NCBI GenBank assembly: GCA_910584665.1
Contig: CAJUBL010000056.1
Location: forward strand, 1-19,656
From: an uncultured Muribaculaceae bacterium
GTDB lineage: Bacteria; Bacteroidota; Bacteroidia; Bacteroidales; Muribaculaceae
Direction: 5' to 3'
DNA length: 19,656 bases
In this document: positions 1-8,063 of the stretch, in pieces
Position numbering within the stretch: the first letter of the stretch is position 1
Layout: each line of letters starts with the position of its first letter
Notes under the pieces: model-generated
What the model saw: the letters and a program-made list of their open reading frames with translations, nothing else
What the model was told of the DNA's origin: nothing
Databases searched by the model: none
Made by a program: the position numbers and the translations under genes

Positions 1-1115
1 ATATCATCCCACTTCGACTCATAGTCCTTGCGGTCGGCCTTGAATATGCTCTCAAGACGAGAAGCGACTTTCTTGGTGATATAACCAGAGATTTTCTTCA
101 CAGCGCTATCACTCTGCAGATATGAACGGGAGACATTCAAAGGTATATCCGGAGAGTCGATGACTCCCTGCAGCAACATCATGAATTCAGGAACCACACC
201 TTCTACCGAATCCGTCACAAATACCTGATTGCAGTAAAGCTGTATACGGTTCTTAGTAATCTCAAAATTATTCTTTAGTTTAGGAAAATACAATATACCG
301 GTCAAAGTGAATGGATAATCTACATTCAGATGAATCCAGAACATCGGGTCGTCCTGTCCGGGATAAAGTTCGTGATAGAACTTAAGATAATCCTCATCGG
401 TAAGATCCGCAGGCTTACGCGTCCATAACGGCTCGGTGCTGTTGACCACATTATCCTGGTCGGTATCGACCATCTTGCCGTCTTTCCACTCCTGCTTCTT
501 ACCCGATATAACAGGAACCGGTAGAAAACGGCAATACTTTTTCAACAGCGTATCCACTCTCGCCTGTTCCAGGAATTCCCTGCTGTCATCATCAATATAA
601 AGCACCATATCAGTACCGCGCGCAGTCCTGTCCCCGGCCGTCATTTCATACTCGGGAGAACCGTCACACGACCATTTTACAGCAGTCGCACCATCCTTAT
701 AAGACAAGGTATGGATCTCAACTTTTCTGGCAACCATGAACGCCGAATAGAATCCGAGACCGAAATGTCCGATTATGGAATTAGCCGTATCCTTATACTT
801 TGTAAGAAACTCCTCGGCTCCAGAGAATGCGATCTGATTGATATATCTGTCAATCTCATCTGCGGTCATACCGATACCGTCATCACTCACGGTAAGTGTT
901 CCGGCCTCTTTATCGACAGTCACTCTCACAGACATGTTTCCGAGTTCGCCCTTGAATTCACCGAATGATGACAATGTTTTGAGTTTCTGTGTGGCGTCAA
1001 CCGCATTAGATACGAGTTCTCTCAGGAAAATCTCGTGATCGCTATAAAGGAATTTCTTGATTACCGGGAATATATTCTCAGTAGTAACTCCTATTGATCC
1101 TTTTTTCTGTGTCAT
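1..1115 (-). CDS. htpG: HtpG (Hsp90-family chaperone), N-terminal 371 residues, cut by left window edge
   Basis: Cytoplasmic ATP-dependent chaperone of the Hsp90 family; it binds partly folded client proteins as a dimer. Translation from the ATG at 1115 stays open to base 1 and gives 371 residues of a protein that is usually near 680 in Bacteroidales, so the end of the middle domain and the dimerisation domain lie outside the window. The GHKL ATP-binding signatures are in order: ELVSNAVDA (about 33-41), DDGIGM (78-83) and GHFGLGFYSAF (116-126). The middle domain follows, with the NRIQLYCNQVFV stretch near 289-300. It lies on the same strand as clpC, 114 bases downstream of it, but a hairpin terminator sits between them, so it probably has its own promoter. 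Identification is secure. Confidence 0.96.
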   Translation of the reverse strand, partial: MTQKKGSIGVTTENIFPVIKKFLYSDHEIFLRELVSNAVDATQKLKTLSSFGEFKGELGNMSVRVTVDKEAGTLTVSDDGIGMTADEIDRYINQIAFSGAEEFLTKYKDTANSIIGHFGLGFYSAFMVARKVEIHTLSYKDGATAVKWSCDGSPEYEMTAGDRTARGTDMVLYIDDDSREFLEQARVDTLLKKYCRFLPVPVISGKKQEWKDGKMVDTDQDNVVNSTEPLWTRKPADLTDEDYLKFYHELYPGQDDPMFWIHLNVDYPFTLTGILYFPKLKNNFEITKNRIQLYCNQVFVTDSVEGVVPEFMMLLQGVIDSPDIPLNVSRSYLQSDSAVKKISGYITKKVASRLESIFKADRKDYESKWDD

Positions 1116-1162
1116 GAATATAGTTATTTTTTGATTATTATAATAGTAATACGTCATCATAA

Positions 1163-1192
1163 CAAATTACAAAAAAAATGCCACATGACAAA
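1163..1192 (-). promoter_or_regulatory. candidate htpG promoter
   Basis: On the minus strand a TTTG (1192-1189) is followed after 19 bases by TAATTTG (1169-1163). This resembles the Bacteroidales -33/-7 promoter but the -7 element is one base short of TAnnTTTG. The -33 element falls in the loop of the clpC terminator hairpin. The match is imperfect and the call is tentative. Confidence 0.35.
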
Positions 1193-1205
1193 TGTGACAT
1201 TTTTT
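1171..1205 (-). terminator. hairpin terminator after clpC
   Basis: Arms 1173-1186 and 1192-1205 pair over 14 positions, with one mismatch on the DNA (a G-U pair in the minus-strand RNA) and a 5-base loop. On the minus strand the stem is followed directly by a run of eight T, the form of an intrinsic terminator. It lies 24 bases after the clpC stop codon. The outer part of the stem is A/T only, so the G/C-containing core is short. Confidence 0.75.
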
Positions 1206-1229
1206 CCAAAACTATGTTAACATAATATC

Positions 1230-3773
1230 CTATCCGGCTGACTTTTCAACATGTGTGACAATTTTGTCAGCCTCTCTGTCATAGTCCACCGTTATATGGT
1301 CACCGGCCTGCAGAGTATCATCAATAATAAGTTCAGCCAGCTCGTCCTCGAGATATTTCTGGATAGCACGCTTCAACGGGCGGGCGCCATACTGAGTATC
1401 ATATCCTTTTGACGCGATGTAATTACGTGCGGCATCACTTATAGTCAGCTTATATCCCAGTGATTCGAGCCGTTTGTAGAATCCCGTAAGTTCGACATCG
1501 ATAATGCGTGAGATTGCCGACTCGTCAAGCGAATCAAACATTATGATATCATCTATACGGTTAAGAAACTCTGGTGCGAACGCTTTGTTGAGAGCCTTCT
1601 GTAAGACTCCATGATTATAATCCTTATCGGCCTGCCGAGTAGTGAATCCCACACCGGAACCGAAATCCTTGAGCTGACGGGTGCCTATGTTTGAGGTCAT
1701 GATTATCAACGTATTCTTGAAATCAATCCTGCGACCGAGACTGTCTGTCAGACGTCCCTCGTCCATTACCTGCAGCAGAAGATTGAAAACATCGGGATGA
1801 GCCTTCTCTATTTCGTCAAGAAGAACAACTGAATAAGGGCGACGACGCACCTTCTCTGTCAGTTGTCCGCCCTCCTCATATCCGACATATCCGGGAGGTG
1901 CGCCTACGAGTCGGGACACTGTGAATTTCTCCATATACTCGCTCATATCAATACGTATAAGCATATCGGCCGAATCAAACAGGTATTCCGCAAGCTTCTT
2001 GGCAAGATGAGTCTTGCCTACACCTGTCGGCCCCAGAAACATGAATGTACCGATAGGCTTATTGGGATCTTTCAGTCCGGCCCTGTTGCGACGTATCGCC
2101 TTGACAATCTTTTCTATCGCCTGATCCTGACCAATAATAACTGACTTCAATTCAGGCGCCATCTCACGCAGGCGCTTTCCCTCAGCCTGGGCAATACGCT
2201 GTACCGGCACACCGGTCATCATAGCTACAACCTGAGCAACATTATCTTCTGTCACAGTCACACGGTTGCGGCTCAATTCCTGTTCCCATTCTTCCTTTGC
2301 CTTGTCAAGATGCTGTCTAAGTTCCTGAGCTTTGTCCCGATAGGCGGCGGCACTCTCGAAGTTCTGCAGACGGGCAGCCTTCAGTTTGGCTTCATTAGCC
2401 TGTTGCATTTCTTCCTCGAGACGTTCTATCTCAGCCGGAATACTGATATTGGAAATATGCACACGCGAACCGGCCTCGTCAAGAGCATCTATTGCCTTAT
2501 CGGGAAAGTTACGGTCACACATGTACCGCTCGGTCAGTGTGACACATGCTTTCAGTGCCTCATCGGTATAGTTCACATTATGATGTGCCTCATACTTCTC
2601 CTTTATATTATTAAGAATCTGCAGAGTCTCCTCCGGAGAAGTCGGCTCGACCATTACTTTCTGGAATCTGCGTTCCAGCGCTCCGTCCTTCTCTATATTT
2701 TTTCGATACTCATCAAGCGTAGTCGCACCGATACACTGAATCTCTCCACGGGCAAGCGCCGGCTTAAGAAGGTTGGCGGCATCCATCGATCCGGACGGAT
2801 TACCGGCTCCGACAATAGTATGCAGCTCGTCAATAAATAATATGATGTTGCTGTTCTTCGACAACTCGTTGAGGATAGCCTTTATACGCTCCTCAAATTG
2901 CCCACGGTATTTAGTACCGGCTACAAGTGATGCCATATCAAGTGACACAACACGTTTGTCAAACAGTATACGAGACACCTTACGCTGTACGATCCTCAAC
3001 GCGAGTCCTTCTACAATAGCACTCTTTCCGACTCCGGGCTCTCCTATCAGGACCGGATTGTTCTTCTTACGACGACTCAATATCTGGGCCAGCCGCTCTA
3101 TCTCCACATCACGGCCTACTACCGGATCAAGACGTCCCTCTTCGGCAGCACGGGTCATATCATTGCCATACTTGTCAAGAGTCGGAGTATCACCGCTTCC
3201 GGCCTGGGACTTATTGCCGGTCTGCGGCCGTGATATCTCGCTTCGGCCAGTCTGACTCCCTTCATATACATCGTCATCTTCATCTTCGTCATCTCCATCG
3301 GGAGTAGTATCAGCACCCATTCTCGGCATACCGGCTTCCTGAGTTATGATACGATACAGATTCTCGTATGTTATGCCGTCCTGCCTGAAAGACTTCATGA
3401 AATCCATTGCCTGCACCTCAGAGTTATGGAATATGGCAAGTAACAGATGCTCTACATCCACTGTATCTCTCTTGAGCATCCTGGCTTCAAGCACACTTAA
3501 TTTCACAAGACGGTTGACAAGTTCGCTCACAGCAGGCTCAGCCGGTTCTCGTTGTGTAATCTCAAAAAGACTATCATCAAGCTCCTTATACAGAGAGTGA
3601 ACCGTCCCGTCCTTTGAAGCTTTGTTCATAAGCTCGACCGCATGTCCCGACGCGTCCGACATCAGCACCAGCAACAGGTGGGCCGGCGTCAACAGGACGT
3701 TATTATGCCTGATCGCCTGTCGGCGGCTCTCTTCAAGCACATTTCTCAATTGTTCGGAATAATTTATATTCAT
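1230..3773 (-). CDS. clpC: ClpC-type AAA+ unfoldase, ATPase of the Clp protease
   Basis: Two-ring AAA+ unfoldase that feeds substrates to ClpP. The 847 residues are a full-length ClpC. The N-terminal Clp repeat domain is at about 1-145, followed by a low-complexity acidic linker (about 155-170). AAA domain 1 has Walker A GEPGVGKS (244-251), pore loop KYRG (288-291), Walker B ILFIDE (310-315) and an Arg-finger ERR (367-369). A coiled UVR-like middle region lies near 450-500. AAA domain 2 has Walker A GPTGVGKT (581-588), GYVGYEEGG (628-636) and Walker B VVLLDE (649-654), then the C-terminal D2 small domain. The acidic linker is the only unusual part. It is transcribed away from gyrA, with an MFS gene between them. 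Its upstream region carries a sigma-54-like promoter sequence (see 3842-3857). Confidence 0.97.
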   Translation of the reverse strand: MNINYSEQLRNVLEESRRQAIRHNNVLLTPAHLLLVLMSDASGHAVELMNKASKDGTVHSLYKELDDSLFEITQREPAEPAVSELVNRLVKLSVLEARMLKRDTVDVEHLLLAIFHNSEVQAMDFMKSFRQDGITYENLYRIITQEAGMPRMGADTTPDGDDEDEDDDVYEGSQTGRSEISRPQTGNKSQAGSGDTPTLDKYGNDMTRAAEEGRLDPVVGRDVEIERLAQILSRRKKNNPVLIGEPGVGKSAIVEGLALRIVQRKVSRILFDKRVVSLDMASLVAGTKYRGQFEERIKAILNELSKNSNIILFIDELHTIVGAGNPSGSMDAANLLKPALARGEIQCIGATTLDEYRKNIEKDGALERRFQKVMVEPTSPEETLQILNNIKEKYEAHHNVNYTDEALKACVTLTERYMCDRNFPDKAIDALDEAGSRVHISNISIPAEIERLEEEMQQANEAKLKAARLQNFESAAAYRDKAQELRQHLDKAKEEWEQELSRNRVTVTEDNVAQVVAMMTGVPVQRIAQAEGKRLREMAPELKSVIIGQDQAIEKIVKAIRRNRAGLKDPNKPIGTFMFLGPTGVGKTHLAKKLAEYLFDSADMLIRIDMSEYMEKFTVSRLVGAPPGYVGYEEGGQLTEKVRRRPYSVVLLDEIEKAHPDVFNLLLQVMDEGRLTDSLGRRIDFKNTLIIMTSNIGTRQLKDFGSGVGFTTRQADKDYNHGVLQKALNKAFAPEFLNRIDDIIMFDSLDESAISRIIDVELTGFYKRLESLGYKLTISDAARNYIASKGYDTQYGARPLKRAIQKYLEDELAELIIDDTLQAGDHITVDYDREADKIVTHVEKSAG

Positions 3774-3841
3774 GTGTGTCTTTAAAATACGTATGTGGTC
3801 TAAATCAGTTTATTCTAAAATATAAATATAAGCAACGGCTC

Positions 3842-3857
3842 AGCAATAATTGTGCCA
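3842..3857 (-). promoter_or_regulatory. sigma-54 type (-24/-12) promoter sequence upstream of clpC
   Basis: The minus strand reads TGGCACAATTATTGCT, which matches the TGGCAC-N5-TTGCW core of RpoN promoters at every conserved position and has the correct GG-to-GC spacing. The GC element lies about 70 bases before the clpC ATG, so the expected transcript start is near 3831, with a leader of roughly 58 bases. A weaker primary-sigma alternative downstream (a TTG about 19 bases before TATATTTT) cannot be excluded. No RpoN activator gene is visible in the window. Confidence 0.55.
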
Positions 3858-3923
3858 ACTTCTTGCCACGCCAGTCATTATTAATTATAAACAATTATTA
3901 ACTGGTCTTGTTTAACCGGAATC

Positions 3924-5144
3924 TTATAATGACTCCTCCTGAGGTAACTTCTTCAGATTCGGAATCAGACATGCGACAATCCCAAGCAATGGAGTATATG
4001 CACAGACCCCGTAGACCGCCTTTATACCATATGCATCGATATAGTCTCCGAGAATGGCGGCCGCAATGCCGGCCACTCCGAACGCAAAACCAAAGAACAG
4101 ACCGGACACAAGTCCAAGCTTATTCGGCAAAAGTTCCTGTGCATACAGCAATATAGCCGGAAATGCCGATGAAAGCATAAATCCGGCACAGAAGCTGAAA
4201 ATCACAGTAAACGCCAGACCGCAATGAGGCATAGCGAGACTGAATGGAGCCGTACCGAGTATTGATACCCATATGACCGGCTTACGGCCATATCGGTCAC
4301 CCAGAGGTCCGCCGACAAGTGTCCCGGCAACTGTCGCCACAAGGAATACAAACAGATATATCTGCGACATTCTGATTGACACACCGAACTCTTCGATCAG
4401 ATAAAAAGTATAATAATTGGTAAGACTTGCCATGTATATATACTTCGAGAATATCAGTACCATTATAACACATATCACAAATATAGTATGGCAGCCGGAC
4501 AGGGGACATTTCCTTCGGAATTCGACACGTCCGTCTCCACGTCCCGACTCAAGATATCCGGCATACCACTTGCATATACCGCGCATAGCATAGAATGACA
4601 TTGCCGAGACAATCAGAAACCATACAATGTAGTGACGACCATGAGGCGCTACAATCAGAGCTACAAACAAAGGTCCCACCGAAGTACCGAGATTACCGCC
4701 TACCTGAAAAATCGACTGAGCCAGACCGCGACGCCCGTGACTCGCAAGCGATGTTATACGTGAAGCCTCCGGATGCAGTGTTGACGAGCCCATTCCTACG
4801 AGAAACACCGCGACAAGCACGGCCGTTATACTCATCGAGAATGCAAACAATATTATACCTGCTGTTGTAAATATCATCCCCATAGGCAGACTGCCCACAT
4901 ATGGACGACGGTCAAACAGATATCCGACAACCGGCTGAAAAACCGATGCGGCGATCTGATATACAAGCGTTATAAGACCTATCTGGGCAAATGTCAGCGA
5001 CAGGTCGTCCTTAAGCATCGGATAGACAGCCGATACAACCGACTGTAACAAGTCATTGAAACAGTGCACAGCACACAACGACATCAGAACGGGAAATGTC
5101 GACTCCCGTGAAATTACCTTTATCTTAGAAATTATATCTTCCAT
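3924..5144 (-). CDS. MFS exporter, fosmidomycin-resistance (Fsr) type
   Basis: Predicted inner-membrane major-facilitator transporter with twelve hydrophobic spans, 406 residues, the usual length of the Fsr group. The N-terminus carries the characteristic FPVL-x-SLCAVHCFNDLLQS stretch (about 17-35) and LTFAQIGLITLVYQ. HPEASR is near 124-129, and the MFS loop motif GGPLGDRYGRKP near 278-289. The longest reading frame begins at 5165, but bases 5155-5162 of that extension form a consensus -7 promoter element and the transcript should begin after it. The ATG at 5144 is therefore chosen; it also fits the start position of Fsr proteins. The natural substrate is not predictable: Fsr in E. coli exports fosmidomycin, while many homologues are uncharacterised. 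It lies between clpC and the divergent gyrA, 150 bases upstream of clpC on the same strand. Confidence 0.85.
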   Translation of the reverse strand: MEDIISKIKVISRESTFPVLMSLCAVHCFNDLLQSVVSAVYPMLKDDLSLTFAQIGLITLVYQIAASVFQPVVGYLFDRRPYVGSLPMGMIFTTAGIILFAFSMSITAVLVAVFLVGMGSSTLHPEASRITSLASHGRRGLAQSIFQVGGNLGTSVGPLFVALIVAPHGRHYIVWFLIVSAMSFYAMRGICKWYAGYLESGRGDGRVEFRRKCPLSGCHTIFVICVIMVLIFSKYIYMASLTNYYTFYLIEEFGVSIRMSQIYLFVFLVATVAGTLVGGPLGDRYGRKPVIWVSILGTAPFSLAMPHCGLAFTVIFSFCAGFMLSSAFPAILLYAQELLPNKLGLVSGLFFGFAFGVAGIAAAILGDYIDAYGIKAVYGVCAYTPLLGIVACLIPNLKKLPQEESL

Positions 5145-5154
5145 AATCAGCCTG

Positions 5155-5186
5155 CAAAGGTACATTTTTTCTTTAATAGAATCAAC
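5155..5186 (-). promoter_or_regulatory. promoter of the MFS gene
   Basis: On the minus strand GTTG (5186-5183) is followed after 20 bases by TACCTTTG (5162-5155), a perfect Bacteroidales -7 element with correct -33 spacing. The predicted start of transcription is near 5149, only a few bases before the chosen ATG at 5144, so the mRNA leader would be about five bases. Confidence 0.75.
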
Positions 5187-5370
5187 CGAATAACATACCT
5201 GTTAATATGACCGACCGTGCTTCTTCTCTTATTCAGGTATCCCGAAGTTCCACCCGTCGGATACATTCCGTACACAATCGCTCACATCCGACAGCACACT
5301 TCCATCATGCCGCTTAACATTTATTACCCAAAAAAATTCAGAGACAAACACCACCCGTTCAATAAAAAAT
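5187..5370. other. intergenic region between divergent MFS and gyrA promoters
   Basis: The stretch between the divergent MFS and gyrA genes is about 330 bases in all (5145-5476). It holds the MFS promoter at one end, and the gyrA promoter and leader at the other. The segment given here has no convincing gene. A 36-codon ORF (5207-5317, plus) lacks any family resemblance or promoter. Nothing else was recognised in it. Confidence 0.5.
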
Positions 5371-5386
5371 TCTTACCTTTGTAAGA
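5371..5386 (+). promoter_or_regulatory. gyrA promoter -7 element inside a perfect palindrome
   Basis: TACCTTTG at 5374-5381 is a perfect TAnnTTTG element. It is embedded in an inverted repeat TCTTAC-CTTT-GTAAGA (5371-5386), so a dimeric regulator binding it would cover the promoter. No clear TTTG is seen at -33. The expected transcript start is near 5386-5389, giving a leader of about 90 bases. Confidence 0.6.
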
Positions 5387-5403
5387 TAATTGACGCACTC
5401 TGA

Positions 5404-5438
5404 CAGCCATAGGTATCCCCACGGTCATCTATGGCCTG
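5404..5438 (+). promoter_or_regulatory. hairpin in the gyrA mRNA leader
   Basis: GCCATAG (5406-5412) pairs with CTATGGC (5429-5435). Two further pairs can form on each side, the outer ones past a bulged C at 5436. No T-run follows, so it is a leader structure and not an intrinsic terminator. The function is unknown. Confidence 0.4.
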
Positions 5439-5476
5439 TATCGATAGCGTTTTAACTATAATACTATTCTACAAAT

Positions 5477-8032
5477 ATGATAGAAAACGATCGCATTCTG
5501 AAGATCAATATTGAGAATGAAATGAAAACGGCCTATATCGACTACTCAATGTCGGTTATAGTGTCGCGTGCCCTTCCCGATGTACGTGACGGCCTGAAGC
5601 CCGTTCACCGCCGTGTGCTCTTCGGCATGAACGAGATGGGCAACACGTCATCACATCCCCACAAAAAATCAGCCAACTGTGTCGGTGAGGTCATGGGTAA
5701 ATACCACCCGCACGGCGACTCATCAATATATGGCACCGTAGTACGAATGGCCCAGCCATGGTCATTGAGATACTGCCTTGTTGACGGACACGGAAACTTC
5801 GGATCCATTGACGGTGACGGCCCTGCCGCCATGCGATATACCGAAGTACGCCTTGAAAAGATCGGAGAGGAAATGCTCAGCGATATCGACAGCGACACCG
5901 TTGACTTTCAGCCGAACTACGACAATTCACGCCGTGAGCCGGTAGTATTGCCTACACGAATACCTAACCTCCTCGTAAACGGCGCCTCGGGTATAGCCGT
6001 AGGTATGGCTACCAATATGCCGCCACACAATCTCACAGAATCCATCAACGCCTGCGTCGCACTCATTGACAACCCTGAGCTCACAATCCCCGAGATAATG
6101 AAATACATTCCTGCCCCCGACTTTCCCACCGGAGGCACCATATATGGTTATGCCGGAGTAAAGGAAGCCTACGAGACAGGACGCGGAAGTATTGTGATAC
6201 GGGCCAAAGCCGAGATCGAACAGCACAAGGACCATGAGGAGATCATTGTCACAGAGATACCATACGGTGTCAATAAATCCAAACTGATCAAAAGCATTGC
6301 CGACCTCGTCAACGAGAAAAAACTCGACGGAATATCAGACCTCAGGGACGGCAGCGACTACAAGGGAATGCGCATCGTCATCAAGATCAAAACCGATGCA
6401 AACGCAAATGTGGTCCTCAACAAACTGTACAAACTCACACAGCTTCAGGCATCGTTTGCCGTCAACAATGTCGCTCTTGTACACGGCCGTCCGAAGACAC
6501 TCAATCTCAAAGAGATCCTCCAGGCATTCATCGATCATCGCCACGAGGTCGTAACGCGCCGCACCCGCTTCGAGCTCCGCAAGGCACAGGAACGCGCCCA
6601 CATTCTGGAAGGACTCATCATTGCATCACAGAACATCGACGAAGTCATCTCAATCATACGCGCCTCGCAGTCTACCGATGATGCCCGTGCGACTCTGGCC
6701 ATGCGGTTCAGTCTTTCTGATGCACAGACGCAGGCTATCGTTGAAATGAGACTGAAACAGCTCACCGGACTGGAACAGGACAAACTCCAGAACGAATATG
6801 ACGACATCGAGAAAGAAATAGCACGTCTGGAGGAAATACTGAATAACGACACCGTCTGCAGAGAACTTATCAAGAGCGAACTTATCAAGGTACGTGACAC
6901 ATACGGTGATTCTCGCGCAACCGAGATAGACTATACCGCCGGAGACTTCAATGCCGAGGATTTCTACGCCGACGATGACATGATCATTACGATTTCACAC
7001 CTCGGCTACATCAAACGCACCCCCCTCTCCGAGTTCCGCGCCCAGAACCGCGGTGGAGTAGGGTCACGCGGCAGCCATACCCGTCAGGAAGACTTCATCG
7101 AATACATCTATCCGGCTTCCATGCACTGCAATCTGTTGTTCTTCACAGCCAAAGGCCTCGTATACAAGATGAAAGTATATGAATTACCTGAGGGAAGCAA
7201 GAATACCAAAGGACGCGCCATACAGAATCTGCTCAATATCGAACCCGACGATGCTGTAAATGCGGTCATCAGCTGCAAAGGTCTCAATGATCCGGAATTC
7301 ACTTCAAGCCACAACCTCATATTCGCCACACGCAACGGCGTGATAAAGAAAACATCACTCCGCGAGTACGCTAACGTCAATGTCCGCGGTAAGAAAGCTA
7401 TCGTCATACGCGAGGGCGACCGGGTGATCGGTGTCAATCTCACCGACGGCAACAGCGAGATACTGATGGCCAACCGAAAGGGACGTGCCATACGTTTCCA
7501 TGAGACCAAAGTACGTGCGACAGGCCGGGTATCTGCAGGTGTACGAGGCATGACTCTCGATGGTGACGACGATGCGGTTATCGGCGTTATATGCATGGAG
7601 GCAGACTCCATCAACAATGTGATGGTCATCTCCGAGAAAGGATTCGGCAAACGCTCGCTTCTTGAAGACTACCGCATCACCAACCGTGGCGGAAAAGGAG
7701 TCAAAACAATCAACGTCACCGATAAGGTCGGATACCTCGTGGCTTTCGACAGCGTTAATGACGGCAACGACCTTGTGATCATCAATAAGTCAGGGATCAC
7801 ACTCCGCTTCCATGTAAGCGATATACGTGTCATGGGACGTGCGACACAGGGTGTGCGCCTCATCAACCTTGACAAACGAGGAGACGAAATAGCCTCGGTA
7901 TGCTGTGTCGACTCCGATCCCGAGGAAGAAGTCGAACAGCTTGAAGAGAACCCGCAGGAACTACCGTCCGCCGACGAGATCGATGACGACATCATTGACG
8001 ACGACGCACCGGTTGACGACGATAACGAATAA
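5477..8032 (+). CDS. gyrA: DNA gyrase subunit A
   Basis: Type II topoisomerase subunit that breaks and rejoins DNA and, with GyrB, introduces negative supercoils. At 851 residues it has the usual length. The breakage-reunion domain carries the catalytic Tyr121 in AAMRYTE (117-123). The quinolone-resistance region reads HPHGDSSIYGT (77-87): Ser82 corresponds to E. coli Ser83, and Gly86 stands where E. coli has Asp87. The C-terminal beta-pinwheel contains a degenerate GyrA box QNRGGVG (523-529), which differs from the QRRGGKG consensus, and a later NRGGKG (736-741). The last 40 residues form a very acidic tail. The ATG at 5477 gives the conserved start, with no Shine-Dalgarno sequence. A TPR gene follows after 31 bases and is probably co-transcribed. 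Confidence 0.98.
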   Translation: MIENDRILKINIENEMKTAYIDYSMSVIVSRALPDVRDGLKPVHRRVLFGMNEMGNTSSHPHKKSANCVGEVMGKYHPHGDSSIYGTVVRMAQPWSLRYCLVDGHGNFGSIDGDGPAAMRYTEVRLEKIGEEMLSDIDSDTVDFQPNYDNSRREPVVLPTRIPNLLVNGASGIAVGMATNMPPHNLTESINACVALIDNPELTIPEIMKYIPAPDFPTGGTIYGYAGVKEAYETGRGSIVIRAKAEIEQHKDHEEIIVTEIPYGVNKSKLIKSIADLVNEKKLDGISDLRDGSDYKGMRIVIKIKTDANANVVLNKLYKLTQLQASFAVNNVALVHGRPKTLNLKEILQAFIDHRHEVVTRRTRFELRKAQERAHILEGLIIASQNIDEVISIIRASQSTDDARATLAMRFSLSDAQTQAIVEMRLKQLTGLEQDKLQNEYDDIEKEIARLEEILNNDTVCRELIKSELIKVRDTYGDSRATEIDYTAGDFNAEDFYADDDMIITISHLGYIKRTPLSEFRAQNRGGVGSRGSHTRQEDFIEYIYPASMHCNLLFFTAKGLVYKMKVYELPEGSKNTKGRAIQNLLNIEPDDAVNAVISCKGLNDPEFTSSHNLIFATRNGVIKKTSLREYANVNVRGKKAIVIREGDRVIGVNLTDGNSEILMANRKGRAIRFHETKVRATGRVSAGVRGMTLDGDDDAVIGVICMEADSINNVMVISEKGFGKRSLLEDYRITNRGGKGVKTINVTDKVGYLVAFDSVNDGNDLVIINKSGITLRFHVSDIRVMGRATQGVRLINLDKRGDEIASVCCVDSDPEEEVEQLEENPQELPSADEIDDDIIDDDAPVDDDNE

Positions 8033-8063
8033 TTCATTAATTTCCTAAATAAAATCCTGAATC

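Noticed and set aside
5207..5317. 36-codon plus-strand ORF upstream of gyrA
   Set aside because: No family resemblance, it lies before the gyrA promoter, and it has no promoter of its own.
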